Part shown: positions 11,521-21,142 of the stretch, one piece after another
Layout: each line of letters opens with the position of its first letter
Numbering within the stretch: the stretch's first letter is position 1
Assembly (NCBI GenBank): GCA_021521415.1
Contig: JAIQDT010003863.1
Coordinates: forward strand, 229,749 to 293,748
Length of the DNA stretch: 64,000 nt
From: Bidens hawaiensis
Taxonomy: Eukaryota > Streptophyta > Magnoliopsida > Asterales > Asteraceae
Direction of reading: 5' to 3'
Translations under genes and position numbers: made by a program
Notes under the pieces: generated by a model
Database searches by the model: none
The model's input: only the letters and a program-made list of their open reading frames with translations
What the model was told of the DNA's origin: nothing

Positions 11521-14024
11521 GGGACGAGTGGAAATGTCAAATTACAACCTAAACACCAGACAAGGCCCGGTGGGACGAGAGCTGCTATGTTTGTATATGG
11601 TATTGTAACCTAGTACATATGCTAATGTTGGAATGAATCTTACAGGCGTTAACAGTTTTTTTGTTTGTTATTGACCGTTTCGACATTCGTGTGTGGATTT
11701 ATGCAGTTATGATGGGGCTTGAAAACATGGCATTCATTTCAATGGCAGTCAGCTTGGTAACATACTTCTATGGTTATATGAACTTTAGTTTGACCAAGTC
11801 AGCCACGACCCTAACTAACTTTTCGGGGACCGCATATCTACTATCACTATTTGGAGGGTTTATTTCCGACACCTACTTGTCAAGATTCAAGACTTGCATC
11901 CTATTCGCTTCTTTTGAAGTCGTGGTTCGTTACATAAAACACAAAATAATAATTATTTTTCTTATGCAACATTTACAATGTATTTAATTGAACATGACGT
12001 AACTAATGTATAAACTCAGGGTTATGCACTTCTAGCAGTCCAAGCACACTTCCAACAGTTAAGACCGGTTCCCTGTAATGCCAGCCTAGGAAATCAATGT
12101 GAGCCAGCAGAAAGCAGGCAAGAGGCGATACTATTCACGGGTCTGTATTTAATTGCATTTGGAACAAGTGGAATTAAAGCGGCTCTGCCTTCATTAGGAG
12201 CAGACCAATTTGATGAAAGTAACCCGAATGAGGTGAAATCACTTGCAAGTTACTTTAACTGGCTTATGTTTAGCATCACAACCGGAGCTATATTTGGTGT
12301 AACGTTTGTTGTGTGGATCAGCTCCAACCGAGGTTGGGATTGGGGATTCGGTGTGTGTTCTGTGTCTGTCCTAGTATCAGCTCTTTTTCTACTTATGGGG
12401 AAATCCATGTATAGAAATTATGTACCTAAAGGAAGCCCGATTACTAGAATTCTACAGGTATAATTAAGAATTAAGTTCGATTTTCGTACATGTGGATTGA
12501 CCATTTTAACTAGTTCAGTTCAAAACTGAAACCTTCAACTCTTTTGAGTTGTTATGGCTTCACTTTTTGACCATTTCGTCCTTGACACCATAGATTTTTC
12601 TGTTAGATAAAAGGTTGTTTTAGACCAAAAATACTATTTCTGTACAATGACAGAAATACCCTTCTACTTAACAGAAAAATCTTACAGTGTGTGCACATAA
12701 CTGAAATAGTTACAAACGATTCATTTTCGAATGAAATAAGTTAAAAAAATGAAATCATTGTGACTTACTGACTTAAAGGGTTGAAGGTTTCAATTTTAGC
12801 CTGAATTAGTAGTGAATTAGATAAAACTGTCAAACCACTGGGACGAAACTGAACTCAAGTCTATAATTGATAATACACTTAACGTCACACCAAAAGATTA
12901 ATCGTAAAACATAGATTAACAAAATGCATATTATTGGTTTCAGGTATTCGTGGTGGCTATTAAAAACCGAAATTTACCAGTACCCGAGAGGACACAGGAG
13001 TTGCATGAGATTCATGACAAAGAATCTGGTACATCAACGGATATCCTACAAAAAACAGATCAATTCAGGTAGGTATTACATTATTTCTGACTATTTGTAA
13101 CTTTTAAATGCTAATTGTCAAATGTTGTATCTTATGGCTGCTAATACTTTAATTAATGTCAGATATCTGGATAGGGCAGCGGTTGTTAGAAGTGAAATCG
13201 ATGCTTCTGAATTGACACCATCGGGATCATGGAAACTGTGTACCGTAACACAAGTTGAAGAAACCAAAATATTAATCCGCATGCTGCCGATAATAATAAG
13301 CACTATATTCATGAACACATGTTTGGCTCAACTGCAAACCTTCACCATCCAACAAAGTACAACCATGGACAGAAACCTTCATGGTTTTAAGGTTCCCGGT
13401 CCCTCAGTCCCAGTAATTCCACTATTGTTCATGTCTATTCTAATCCCACTTTATGACCGAATCTTCGTGCCATTGGCCAGAAGATTCACTAAGATTCCAA
13501 CAGGAATCACACACCTCCAAAGGATTGGAGTAGGATTAGTTCTCTCAGCCATTTCAATGGCGGTGGCGGGAATTGTGGAAACGCACCGGAAATCAGTGGC
13601 AGTTGAGAATAACATGGTTGATTCCCCAGGACCGTTGCCACTCACGGTTTTCTGGCTCGGTTTCCAATATGCTATTTTTGGAGTGGCTGATATGTTTACA
13701 TTAGTAGGGTTGTTAGAGTTTTTCTATGAAGAGAGTTCGTCAGGAATGAAGTCACTCGGGACAGCTATCGCATGGTGTTCATTGGCTTTTGGATACTACA
13801 CGAGCTCAATAGTGGTGGAGGTGGTTAACAAAGTGAGTAACGGGTGGTTAGCTAGTAACAATTTGAATAGAGATAAGTTAAATTATTTCTATTGGTTATT
13901 AGCAATATTAAGTTTAGTGAATCTAGGGTTTTATTTGATGTGTGCTTCTTGGTATAAATATAAAAAGGTGGGTAGTAATGGTGATGACACAAGTGAAGGA
14001 AAGATTCATACGTCTATTGCATAG
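11521..14024 (+). CDS. NRT1/PTR family (NPF, probably NPF4) transporter
   Basis: Five exons seen: 11521-11599, 11707-11924, 12020-12457, 12944-13068 and 13163-14024. All have GT-AG introns and the phases join, giving 573 residues plus a short missing first exon (family length about 560-620). The protein begins in the RPGGTRAAMFVYVMMGLENM region of helix 1. Then come FGGFISDTYLSRFKTC, the loop Cys-rich segment before LFTGLYLIAFGTSGIKAALP, ADQFDESNP, FNWLMFSITTGAIFGVTFVV, the central cytoplasmic loop, and the C-terminal bundle from TVTQVEETKILIRMLPII through NRDKLNYFYWLLAILSLVN. NPF proteins are proton-coupled importers of nitrate, peptides or hormones in the plasma membrane; NPF4 members include abscisic acid transporters. 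The helix 1 ExxER proton-coupling motif is absent (GLENMAF instead), as in NPF4.6. The substrate cannot be told from sequence. AATAAA lies at 14112. No breaks were seen. Confidence 0.88.
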
Positions 14025-14111
14025 ATTAATTCATAATGTACCCCGTTTTATAATATCTATTAATTCTGTAATTTTTCTATGTGTAACAAAAGCATGTAAC
14101 GAATTTGAATG

Positions 14112-14117
14112 AATAAA
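14112..14117 (+). terminator. Poly(A) signal AATAAA of the NPF gene
   Basis: AATAAA 88 bases after the NPF stop codon, in AT-rich 3' sequence. Confidence 0.5.
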
Positions 14118-14357
14118 ACGAAAACAAAAGCGCACCTGTATTGAGCAAGAACTCAGACAAATCCAAAGCATTTTGTGGCAAAGCATCTGAAATAGAAAAA
14201 CCGAATCTTTTGGCTCTTCATTTCTTTAATAACTTGATTTACAAACCTCAAAGTCTCAAACTATAAACTTTATTTTACAAGTAATCTGAGAGACACTCTA
14301 AAGGCGGAAGTTACTTCATCGTGCAAGAGCCTTCCCAATAATACACATACAAATATC

Positions 14358-16048
14358 CTACCAATTCACATCTAATGTAAGAGCCTCAGGGGCTACAAGG
14401 ACAGATGACAATTTCGTGAGGGAAATATTAGACATCAAGTTATTCCAGTCAGATGAATCTCTTCCAACAAAAGGCTTAATCTTCCTAAAAGTTAACGGCT
14501 TTAACCTCTTTATTTCAAGTGTTGCCAACACCTCAAACGATACACGCTCAACAGTAGGCCGTGTACGCCATTCTGCCACAGTAGCCCACCGAGTATCATT
14601 ATTCCTAATATTCCTTTCAAGTTCTAACTGAAACCGAAACACGGTGGGTACATCAATCTTTGCTTTAACTTTTGCATTATTAACCTTGTCAGATAAAAAT
14701 AACTTCAATAATTTTTCACCCACTCGTATCCACGACCTCAACGATTCAATTGGGCATTGTTGCGGTTTATAAGTTTGTCTCAAGTAGCATTTATTGGGCA
14801 GCAATTCAATGACATCCTCAGATAGCACATTTGCTGCGATGTATGCCTCAGGATTTTGAGTCTTGTATGCAACTACAGACGCAGACCCTGAAATCCTTAT
14901 TGGAAGCAACGGCATACACATTAAACATGAAGAACCATAGGTGGTTACATTGCTCCCGATGAGCAATAACATTTGTTTGTTGTCCAATAATGGATGCTTG
15001 AGAAAGAGAGATTTCATATGCATTCTTCACTTCAACTGTAATGTCCTCACCAACAAGTATCCGCTTCAGACCGGTATGAGACGTGTTCCACTGAAACACA
15101 TGGTCCAAACATACATGAATAGTCAAACACGATTTCTCTTCGGAACTCCAAAAAATTTAAAAACTTCAAAGACTCCTAACAAGTAACAACCAATCATTTA
15201 ATTTCTTTATTTTATAAATTTTAAAATTATTCGAGGGTAGCTTTGTCATTTAATATATCTTATCACAAGTTTACATATGTGTAAAAACCAATTTACATAT
15301 ATGAAATCATATAATAAATGACAAAACTACCCTCAAATGACTGGTTGTTAAAAGAGTTCTTAAATTATTTGGAAATTTTGAAATGATCCCGATCTTGATC
15401 CTAATCAAACAAACGCATAAAACAAAAACAATTCAATTTCGAAAAACAATCATACCGGCATTACTAACGACATCTCATCATACCCCGAAACAAGTAACTC
15501 AACCGGCCCATTAATTCTAACCGAACCAACAACAGTTCGTGGCGCCACTCGATTAGCCAAAACCTCAAACTCCCCACTTTTATCCTTAAACCTCTTCCAC
15601 AACGAAACATTATCCCACATATAAAACATATCCCACATATAAAACAAATAATCCTTCTTATTCCCCAATTGAAACTCAATCTCATACCTCTGCAATCTCC
15701 CATACTTCACCTTCTCAATACCCACTTCCGAAACCCCAATGTCTTCCAATTTCCATTTTTCTTGATCGCATATAGCTCGTAACACATCCTATAATCAATA
15801 ACAACAAAATTAGATTGTGGGTTTTGGAAATTAGTCAGATTACAATAAAGGGTTGAATCTTAATCGATTATTATTGTTGTTATTATTACCTTTAAGAAGA
15901 GAGATGATTGAGGACGAGGTTCTTGGCTGGTTTTTGGTGGGATGAAGTGGGAAAGATTGAACCTTGGAGAAGCAATTGCTTGTGATAATGATAATAATAA
16001 TAATAATAATAGGAGGAAGAAGAAGAAATTGAATCTAGTGAGGATCAT
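14358..16048 (-). CDS. TUNICAMYCIN INDUCED 1 (TIN1)-like, frameshifted
   Basis: Three exons on the minus strand: 16048-15890, 15788-15456 and 15090-14358, with good GT-AG sites and phase 0 joints. Exon 1 encodes a strong signal peptide (a run of F and L, then SLSQAIASP). Exon 2 has EKWKLEDIGVSEVGIEKVKY, GRLQRYEI and ELLVSG. Exon 3 begins WNTSHTGLKRILVGEDITVE and ends with DTRWATVAEWRTRPTVERVS and NWNNLMSNIS-type text, closing EALTLDVNW. This order matches TIN1, a plant-specific ER-stress-induced secretory-pathway protein that affects pollen surface structure in Arabidopsis. Its biochemical function is unknown. Exon 3 is 733 bases, which is one off a codon multiple. The frame changes between the EISL region and CMPLLPIRI (about 14930-15010). 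Either the allele is broken or the assembly has an indel. An 18-bp tandem duplication in exon 2 doubles the YMWDMF residues. Confidence 0.8.
15148..15385. mobile_element. MITE inside intron 2 of the TIN1-like gene
   Basis: A long inverted repeat with AT-rich centre. CGAGGGTAGCTTTGTCATTT on the left pairs with AAATGACAAAACTACCCTC on the right. Outside them, AACAACCAATCATTT pairs with AAATGACTGGTTGTT, and TTTAAAAACTTCAAAGACTC pairs with the right-hand GAGTTCTTAAATTATTT. It is entirely intronic (the intron is 15091-15455), so it need not affect the protein. It resembles the element at 55320-55712. Confidence 0.7.
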
Positions 16049-16288
16049 GGATGGTTGAATTGATGTGATGATTTTGTTGGTGAATCAACGAACTTTTGAA
16101 CAGTGTGTGAATATCAACTAAAGTCTAAAACGACATTTCCAGATCTGGTTAATTAGGGGGTGATAGTGACGATTGTACTTGGTTTAGGTAGTTAATTACG
16201 GTCACCCAAGGTACATCTTTTTATGCATGAGGTACATAAACGTTACACCAATTTGAGTGAAATTTTTATCCTTAAAAATTGGTTAGGT
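16049..16288. other. TIN1-like upstream region
   Basis: Expected promoter of the minus-strand TIN1-like gene. No ER-stress element could be assigned with confidence. Confidence 0.35.
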
Positions 16289-16468
16289 CAGGGGTGTTTG
16301 GAATTCTTTATTTTACTTTCATATAATTATTCATTAAGTTAATAAGTTTTAAAAGTGTACCTTATTAAACATTTTCTCTCATAATATAAGTAATCACAAA
16401 CACCTTATAACTTCTCAAAAAGTTTATAAGTTATAAGTTGGTAAAACTAAGGAGTCCCAAACACTTAC
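16289..16468. mobile_element. Short MITE, AGGGGTGTTTGGAATTC ends
   Basis: The left end is AGGGGTGTTTGGAATTC; the right end complemented reads TAAGTGTTTGGGACTCC. Inner arms ATTAAGTTAATAAGTTTT and GTTTATAAGTTATAAGTTG also resemble the 8729-9120 element. The exact ends are uncertain. Confidence 0.5.
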
Positions 16469-17419
16469 CTACCTAGTTCAAAAACTCTTTACATTTGGGC
16501 CCTTGACGTTTCAGATTCTAAGAGTTTTTATCCAAATTGTCTCTGTCTAATTTTCTAATGTTAAGTTAGGGACAATTCTATTTTTTTTACCTATTTGGAT
16601 GAAAGTGACAGTTGTGACAAAACCTCTTTAACGATTTCGTAAGACGGATGTTAAATATTCAATGCGGTGGCTACAGCTCGGAATTCGGGTTTAGGTTGGA
16701 ACGGAAGATTACATCATGTTGTTTAGAGGACCGGGTGTAAGTTCCAAAGCACCATGAGTGTTTCGTCTTTCTTTCAGACTTTGTTTATCTTCAAACAGTG
16801 CACCCGTATGACGTAATCTTCCCTTCAATATCAATGGGAAACATCTTGATGAGTGGGTAAATGTCTGTGTTTTAATGTTTAATATCACGCGTTTTAATCG
16901 TTTTACCATATCGAAAGTGAGTACTTTGTTTAGCTTTGTACGTGTAGGTAACTAACGGGGGCTTAAACGAGCATTTTGAAGTTATTATGGTGAATATTAA
17001 GAAAATACTGAGAAGGAGGAAGCACGTGGAAGGTCCGGACAACTTACGGGATTGAAAATGAATAAATTTGAGCTATGGCGTAGCCTATATTGGGGAGGGC
17101 GTGGGGCCACACCTTATTTGACATTTTCCGTCAGAGAATAATATTCCATGCAGAAGGAAACATTTGGCACGTGCGAAAGCTGGGCAGGGGCTGTTATACA
17201 AGTAAACACAAATTGATCGTACAATTATTGGGCCAACAAAAGGAAAGTAAAGTGGGTTTTATCATTTGGGCCTAGAATACAACAAGGCGCTTGGAACAAA
17301 ACAAGGCTCCTGGAACGTATCCCAATAACAAGGTGGCAACTAGATTTTGTAACTGAACTAGGCGGCTGCCATAAACGTATCTGTCAGGTGTCGGAAAACC
17401 GGGTGGCCGTTGGGAAACA
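16469..17419. other. Intergenic, no gene seen
   Basis: Short frames at 16709-16909 and 17090-17275 show no family features. No transposon ends were seen. Confidence 0.4.
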
Positions 17420-18010
17420 TTCTTGTAAGCTATTGTACACGTGGCGTTTGGGTTACTAATGTAGAATAAAGTGTTGTTTGTTTTTATAGAGGTAAAATGT
17501 CTGCAGTCTGCAGATCATATCTGCAGACATCTGTAAAAGAAGATGTGAACCAAACTTATGTAGTTTGCAAGAAGAAGACTTTTTGTTTTTTAACACATGT
17601 AAACTGCTAAAATAATTGGTAGTGGTGTACGAACTGTGGTAGTGAGTGGTAGTGGTGGACGATTGGTGGTAGACGATGGTGGTAGGTGGTGAACGGTGGA
17701 GAATGGTGGGTGATGGTGATGGACGGTGATGGTGGTCGGCAATGGTGGTGGTCAACGGTGGTGGTGGTGGTGGCCGACGGTTAATCGATGTCTAAAGGTA
17801 GGTGATCGATGTCAACGGTACGCGGCCGTAGACATAAGCCTTTTGCAGACCTTTTAAGTAAAAACAAACATAATCTAAGTAGGCAGCCCGATAAGTTTTG
17901 GAATAGACATGATTGTACCGGTGAGATTTCTATGAACATTTTTGGAATAAGGCTGGTCAAAATGAACAATTTGGTCATTTTCCCTTAAATAAATAACTTT
18001 ACGTACGTAA
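17420..18010. repeat. Duplicated segment, copy 1 (with insertion)
   Basis: The segment TTCTTGTAAGCT...GTACACGTGGCGTT...GTAGAATAA, followed by a part containing GATTTCTATGAACATTTTTGG and ending TAAATAAATAACTTTACG, occurs again at 19108-19274 plus 20882-20905. Copy 1 is interrupted by the element at 17470-17878. Copy 2 is interrupted by the Harbinger element at 19275-20881. Each copy therefore shows the empty site of the other's insertion. Confidence 0.8.
17470..17878. mobile_element. hAT-like MITE with GGT/GGTGAT microsatellite core
   Basis: Absent from the paralogous segment, where GTAGAATAAGTAGG is continuous near 19150. The left end GTGTTGTTTGTTTTTATAG pairs with a right end whose complement contains ATGTTTGTTTTTACTTA, and CTGCAGAC words sit inside both arms. 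The core (about 17620-17775) is GGTGGTAGTGG and GATGGTGATGG repeats. The His/Thr-rich minus-strand frame at 17456-17755 is a by-product of these repeats. Confidence 0.65.
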
Positions 18011-18109
18011 AACTTTAATTTCTTATAGGAAAAATACCCAAAATAAGCGTTTATGAATACGTTTTTCAGGTTTTAGGTGTCATTTCCAACAAATTCCCAA
18101 AATAGGTAT

Positions 18110-18780
18110 TATAAACTATTCGCGTCGTATAGTTTATGATTGCACACGAGTAGTTTGTGTAACTAGTTAAAACTTGTCACGTGTCCATAAACTAACTATA
18201 ACGACCAGTTTCACTAATAATCTACTCGTAACGATTAATAAGTTTCAAGCCTCGTAATCAACGCCCATGAGTTAATAAGAAACCCTTTAGTCGTGACGAG
18301 TATATTTTAAAACTTTACGAGACACGACTAGTTTATTAAACTAACCACGACGATGCGTTTATTTACCAAATACATCAAACCGGTTAGTTTTACAAAATAC
18401 TAATCGAAATGGTTAGTTTGATAGGTCAACTTGTCGTTACGAGTAGATCTTGGTCAACGACTAGTTTACATTCACCATACGAGTATTTTATTAATAATTA
18501 ACTCGTCTCGATAAGTTTACCTGCTTTACTTTACTCATACGAGTAGTTTATATGTAGTTAACTCGTCGTGACTAGTTTACATTCCCGATACGAGTATTTT
18601 ATTAGTAATTAACTCATACTGATAAGTTTACCTGAGTTACATTACCCATACGAGTAGTTTATATGTAGTTAACTCGTCGTTGCTAGTTTACCTTGTTTAT
18701 ATTCCTTATACAAGTAGTTAATTAGTAACTAACTCGTCTTGGCTAGTTTAAATCTACTCGTTGCGACTCGTTTTACCGGT
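18110..18780. repeat. Tandem array of about 60-bp units
   Basis: Units share ACGAGTAGTTTATATGTAGT, TAACTCGTCGTGACTAGTTT and ACATTCCCGATACGAG, with alternating variants (GTAGTTTATATG and GTATTTTATTAGTAATT) that suggest a 120-bp higher-order unit. The clearest part is 18470-18760; units decay towards 18110. Each unit contains the inverted words ACGAG and CTCGT. There is no coding potential. Confidence 0.75.
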
Positions 18781-19107
18781 ATGCTAAAAAAAAAAACACT
18801 GTCACACATTGTTTTTACTAAATAAACGAAAAAAACACTACTACACATGGGATTTTGCAAAATATTAGAATATCGTAACCGAGCTCGCAACAAACAAACT
18901 ACTAATTAATGTTACAAATATTGTTCTCTTCTTATTATAACACACATAACATCAACAAAAATTGCAAGCATAGTGCATGTAACAACCAAAGTCCATTTTC
19001 ATAGCTCTTAGTATTACATAAACACAATAATGACCTTTATAACTTAGGTCATTTTGAAATTAAATACAACACAAAAAACATCCAACTCAAAACTAAACAC
19101 ATCTTCA
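18781..19107. other. AT-rich intergenic, no gene seen
   Basis: Nothing supported. Confidence 0.35.
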
Positions 19108-19450
19108 ATCTTTCTTGTAAGCTCTTGTACACGTGGCGTTCGGTTAATAATGTAGAATAAGTAGGTGACCCGATGAGTTTTGGAATGAACATTATTGAAC
19201 CACTGAGATTTCTATATATAGACATTTTTGGAATAAGGCTTGTCAAAATAAACAATTTTCTCATTTTCCATTAAGGCTATGCGTAGTGGAGGGGCTACAA
19301 ATTGGACGAATTGTGACACGTGGCGCCCTATCAGCAAAGGATAGGAGTTTGTTTTTTAGTGTAATAGTGTTGTAGCCCCTCCAGTGCCACGTCACCATTT
19401 TTTATTATTTTCTTTTAATAATTAAACTAAACAAATGAAAACTCATTAAA

Positions 19451-19878
19451 TTAAATAGTTAGATAAAAATACATTATAATTAAAAAAGAAACATTAAAAA
19501 AATACATAACAAAAAAAACTAATATCCATAAAAATTCGCGCATTTTTTCAATTCGTCGTCGTTGCAATAATGCGGCATGTTCGTGTAACCCGACCGCTTT
19601 GAGGGATTCGTATTCTTTACTCATTTCCCGCAGTTTCAACATAGCGACAATCTTTTCGTGTTGTTTGTTGGTTTCTTTCATGGTAGCGGTGAGTTCCACG
19701 ACAATCTTTTCGTGCTGTTTGATGGTTTCTCTCATGGTAGCGGTGAGTTTCACGGCATGGGTTTCGAAAGGAGGGAATGGGTGTTTCGGTTGGTTCGGGG
19801 TGTTTCTAGGATTCATTTTGGTTGTATTTTTGAAGAATTTGGTTATGTGTAGTGTATGAAATGGATATGGGTATTGAG
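19451..19878 (-). pseudogene. Harbinger ORF1-like protein remnant
   Basis: A minus-strand frame rich in Lys/Glu near its end: HAVKLTATMRETIKQHEKIV is followed by an imperfect repeat (ELTATMKETNKQHEKIVAML), then KLREMSKEYESLKAVGLHEH and ALLQRRRIEKMREF. This is the coiled C-terminal part of the Myb/NAM-associated ORF1 protein of plant Harbinger elements, often labelled glutathione S-transferase T3-like in databases. The Myb-like N-terminus is missing and the start is cut by the hAT MITE at 19879. The ATATM/HEKIV repeat is a 51-bp internal duplication. Confidence 0.55.
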
Positions 19879-20650
19879 TAGGGCTGTTCAAAAAGCTCGC
19901 GGCTCGTGGTTCGCTCGAAAAAAGCTCAGCTCGAAAAAAGCTCGAACAAAAACGTCTCGGCTCGGCTCGGTTTCGAAACGAGCCGAGCCCGAGCCATGGT
20001 CGGCTTGGCTCGTGGCTCGGTGGTTATATATATATATATATATAACTAATAATGTATATATATGTATATATTAATTTTCATATATTTATCTCCTATATAT
20101 GGACTTGATTTGGACATTTATCTATTTGGCTGAACCTTTTTTGCATATGGTTTATTAAATTAAATATTACTCCATCCGTACCATTATAAGTATCTTAGTT
20201 TGATTTTTCAAGTCTTTCTTGTTTAACTTTGACCGACAATATTTTTGTTTGTGTTATATAATACTTGATGTAAAATATATGAATGGATTGGGTTTTAAAT
20301 GTATTTTACATTGATATAATTTTCGTCAAGTATTTTATGACACGAACAAAAATATTACGGTAAAGGTTGCAAAAGAAAAACTTGAAAAGTCAAACTATGA
20401 CACTTATAATGGGACGGAGGAAGTATATGTTAAGTTAAGTTATTAAGCTTAAAAATTGCAATATTTTTTTTGTATTTCGAGCCAATTCGAAATCGAGCCG
20501 AGCTGGCTCGTTTTAAAACCGAGTCGAACTCGAGCTCAGGTTTTCAGCTCGATTTAGATTTCGAGCTCGAGCCGAGCCAACTGGATCAAAATTCGAGCCG
20601 AGCCCGAGCCAGCTCTGGTTCGAGCTCAGTTCGGCTCGTGAACACCCCAA
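19879..20650. mobile_element. hAT-like MITE made of GAGCTCG-type palindromes
   Basis: A 772-bp element inserted in the Harbinger element. The target duplication is GTATTGAG (19871-19878) and GTATGGAG (20651-20658). The inverted ends are TAGGGCTGTTC and, complemented from the right, TTGGGGTGTTC. The arms are packed with CGAGCTCG, GGCTCG and CGAGCC. It is itself split by a Stowaway element and carries a TA microsatellite at about 20026-20042. Confidence 0.88.
20170..20423. mobile_element. Stowaway (Tc1/mariner-type) MITE
   Basis: A 254-bp element flanked by TA (20168-20169 and 20424-20425). The ends are CTCCATCCGTACCATTATAA and, complemented from the right, CTTCCTCCGTCCCATTATAA, which is the classic Stowaway CTCCCTCCGTCCC end. 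It lies inside the hAT MITE and is the innermost insertion. Confidence 0.92.
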
Positions 20651-20905
20651 GTATGGAGAAGAAGGGTATATGTATATATAAATTATTTAAATTAAATTTG
20701 TTTTGTTTTTAAATTTAACCGTTTACCACCTGTCTTCTTAATATTTTATTATTATTTTACACCGCAAACCGGCGACAAAATGTTCTCGTCCCTCCCCCAT
20801 TTCGCCCCACATATCGCCGGGGGTGGGGGGGTGGGGGAGTTGTAGCCTGGCTCGCCCACTTATCGTCCGCTACAGGTGGCCTAAATAAATAACTTTACGT
20901 ATGTA

Positions 20906-21142
20906 AAACGTTTCTTTTATGTTCATTTCATATACAAAAAGCCATCCTTTCACCAATTTGTTCTCAAACTTGTAACATAACCTGATCCTGTAAAGCTAGA
21001 AGCCTACACACACACACTCTCTCTCTCACGCAAAGATTAATCATAAGGCATTCATGATATAATCACAACTCAAAAAACTTCTCTCAAACACCACAAGTCT
21101 CTGTCTTTTATCTTAATCATTTGTTAGATTTTATTCAACTTC
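20906..21142 (+). promoter_or_regulatory. KAN4-like 5' region with CT-rich leader
   Basis: The stretch before the start codon has ACACACACACTCTCTCTCTC at about 21008-21027, typical of a plant 5' leader, then an AT-rich leader up to the ATG. No exact TATA box or start site could be fixed. Confidence 0.4.

Larger units (their letters stand above)
19275..20881 (-). mobile_element. PIF/Harbinger element, non-autonomous, nested host
   Basis: A 1607-bp insertion with a 3-bp TAA target duplication (19272-19274 and 20882-20884), confirmed by the uninterrupted paralogue near 17983. The inverted ends are GGCTATGCGTAGTGGAGG and, complemented from the right, GGCCACCTGTAGCGGACG. Both are followed after a few bases by GGCTACAA. 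The TAA duplication and an ORF1-type reading frame fit PIF/Harbinger. The transposase gene is missing. It contains a hAT MITE, which contains a Stowaway MITE. Confidence 0.88.
19108..20905. repeat. Duplicated segment, copy 2 (split by Harbinger)
   Basis: The left part 19108-19274 matches 17420-17469 plus 17879-17986. The right part from 20882 (TAAATAAATAACTTTACG) matches 17987-18010. The two parts are separated by the nested insertion at 19275-20881. Confidence 0.8.

Noticed and set aside
17456..17755. 99-codon His/Thr-rich minus-strand frame
   Set aside because: It is produced by the GGT/GGTGAT microsatellite; there is no start context and no conserved domain.
18110..18780. CRISPR-like spaced repeats
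   Set aside because: Units are directly adjacent and diverged with no unique spacers, and the DNA is plant nuclear; it is an ordinary tandem array.
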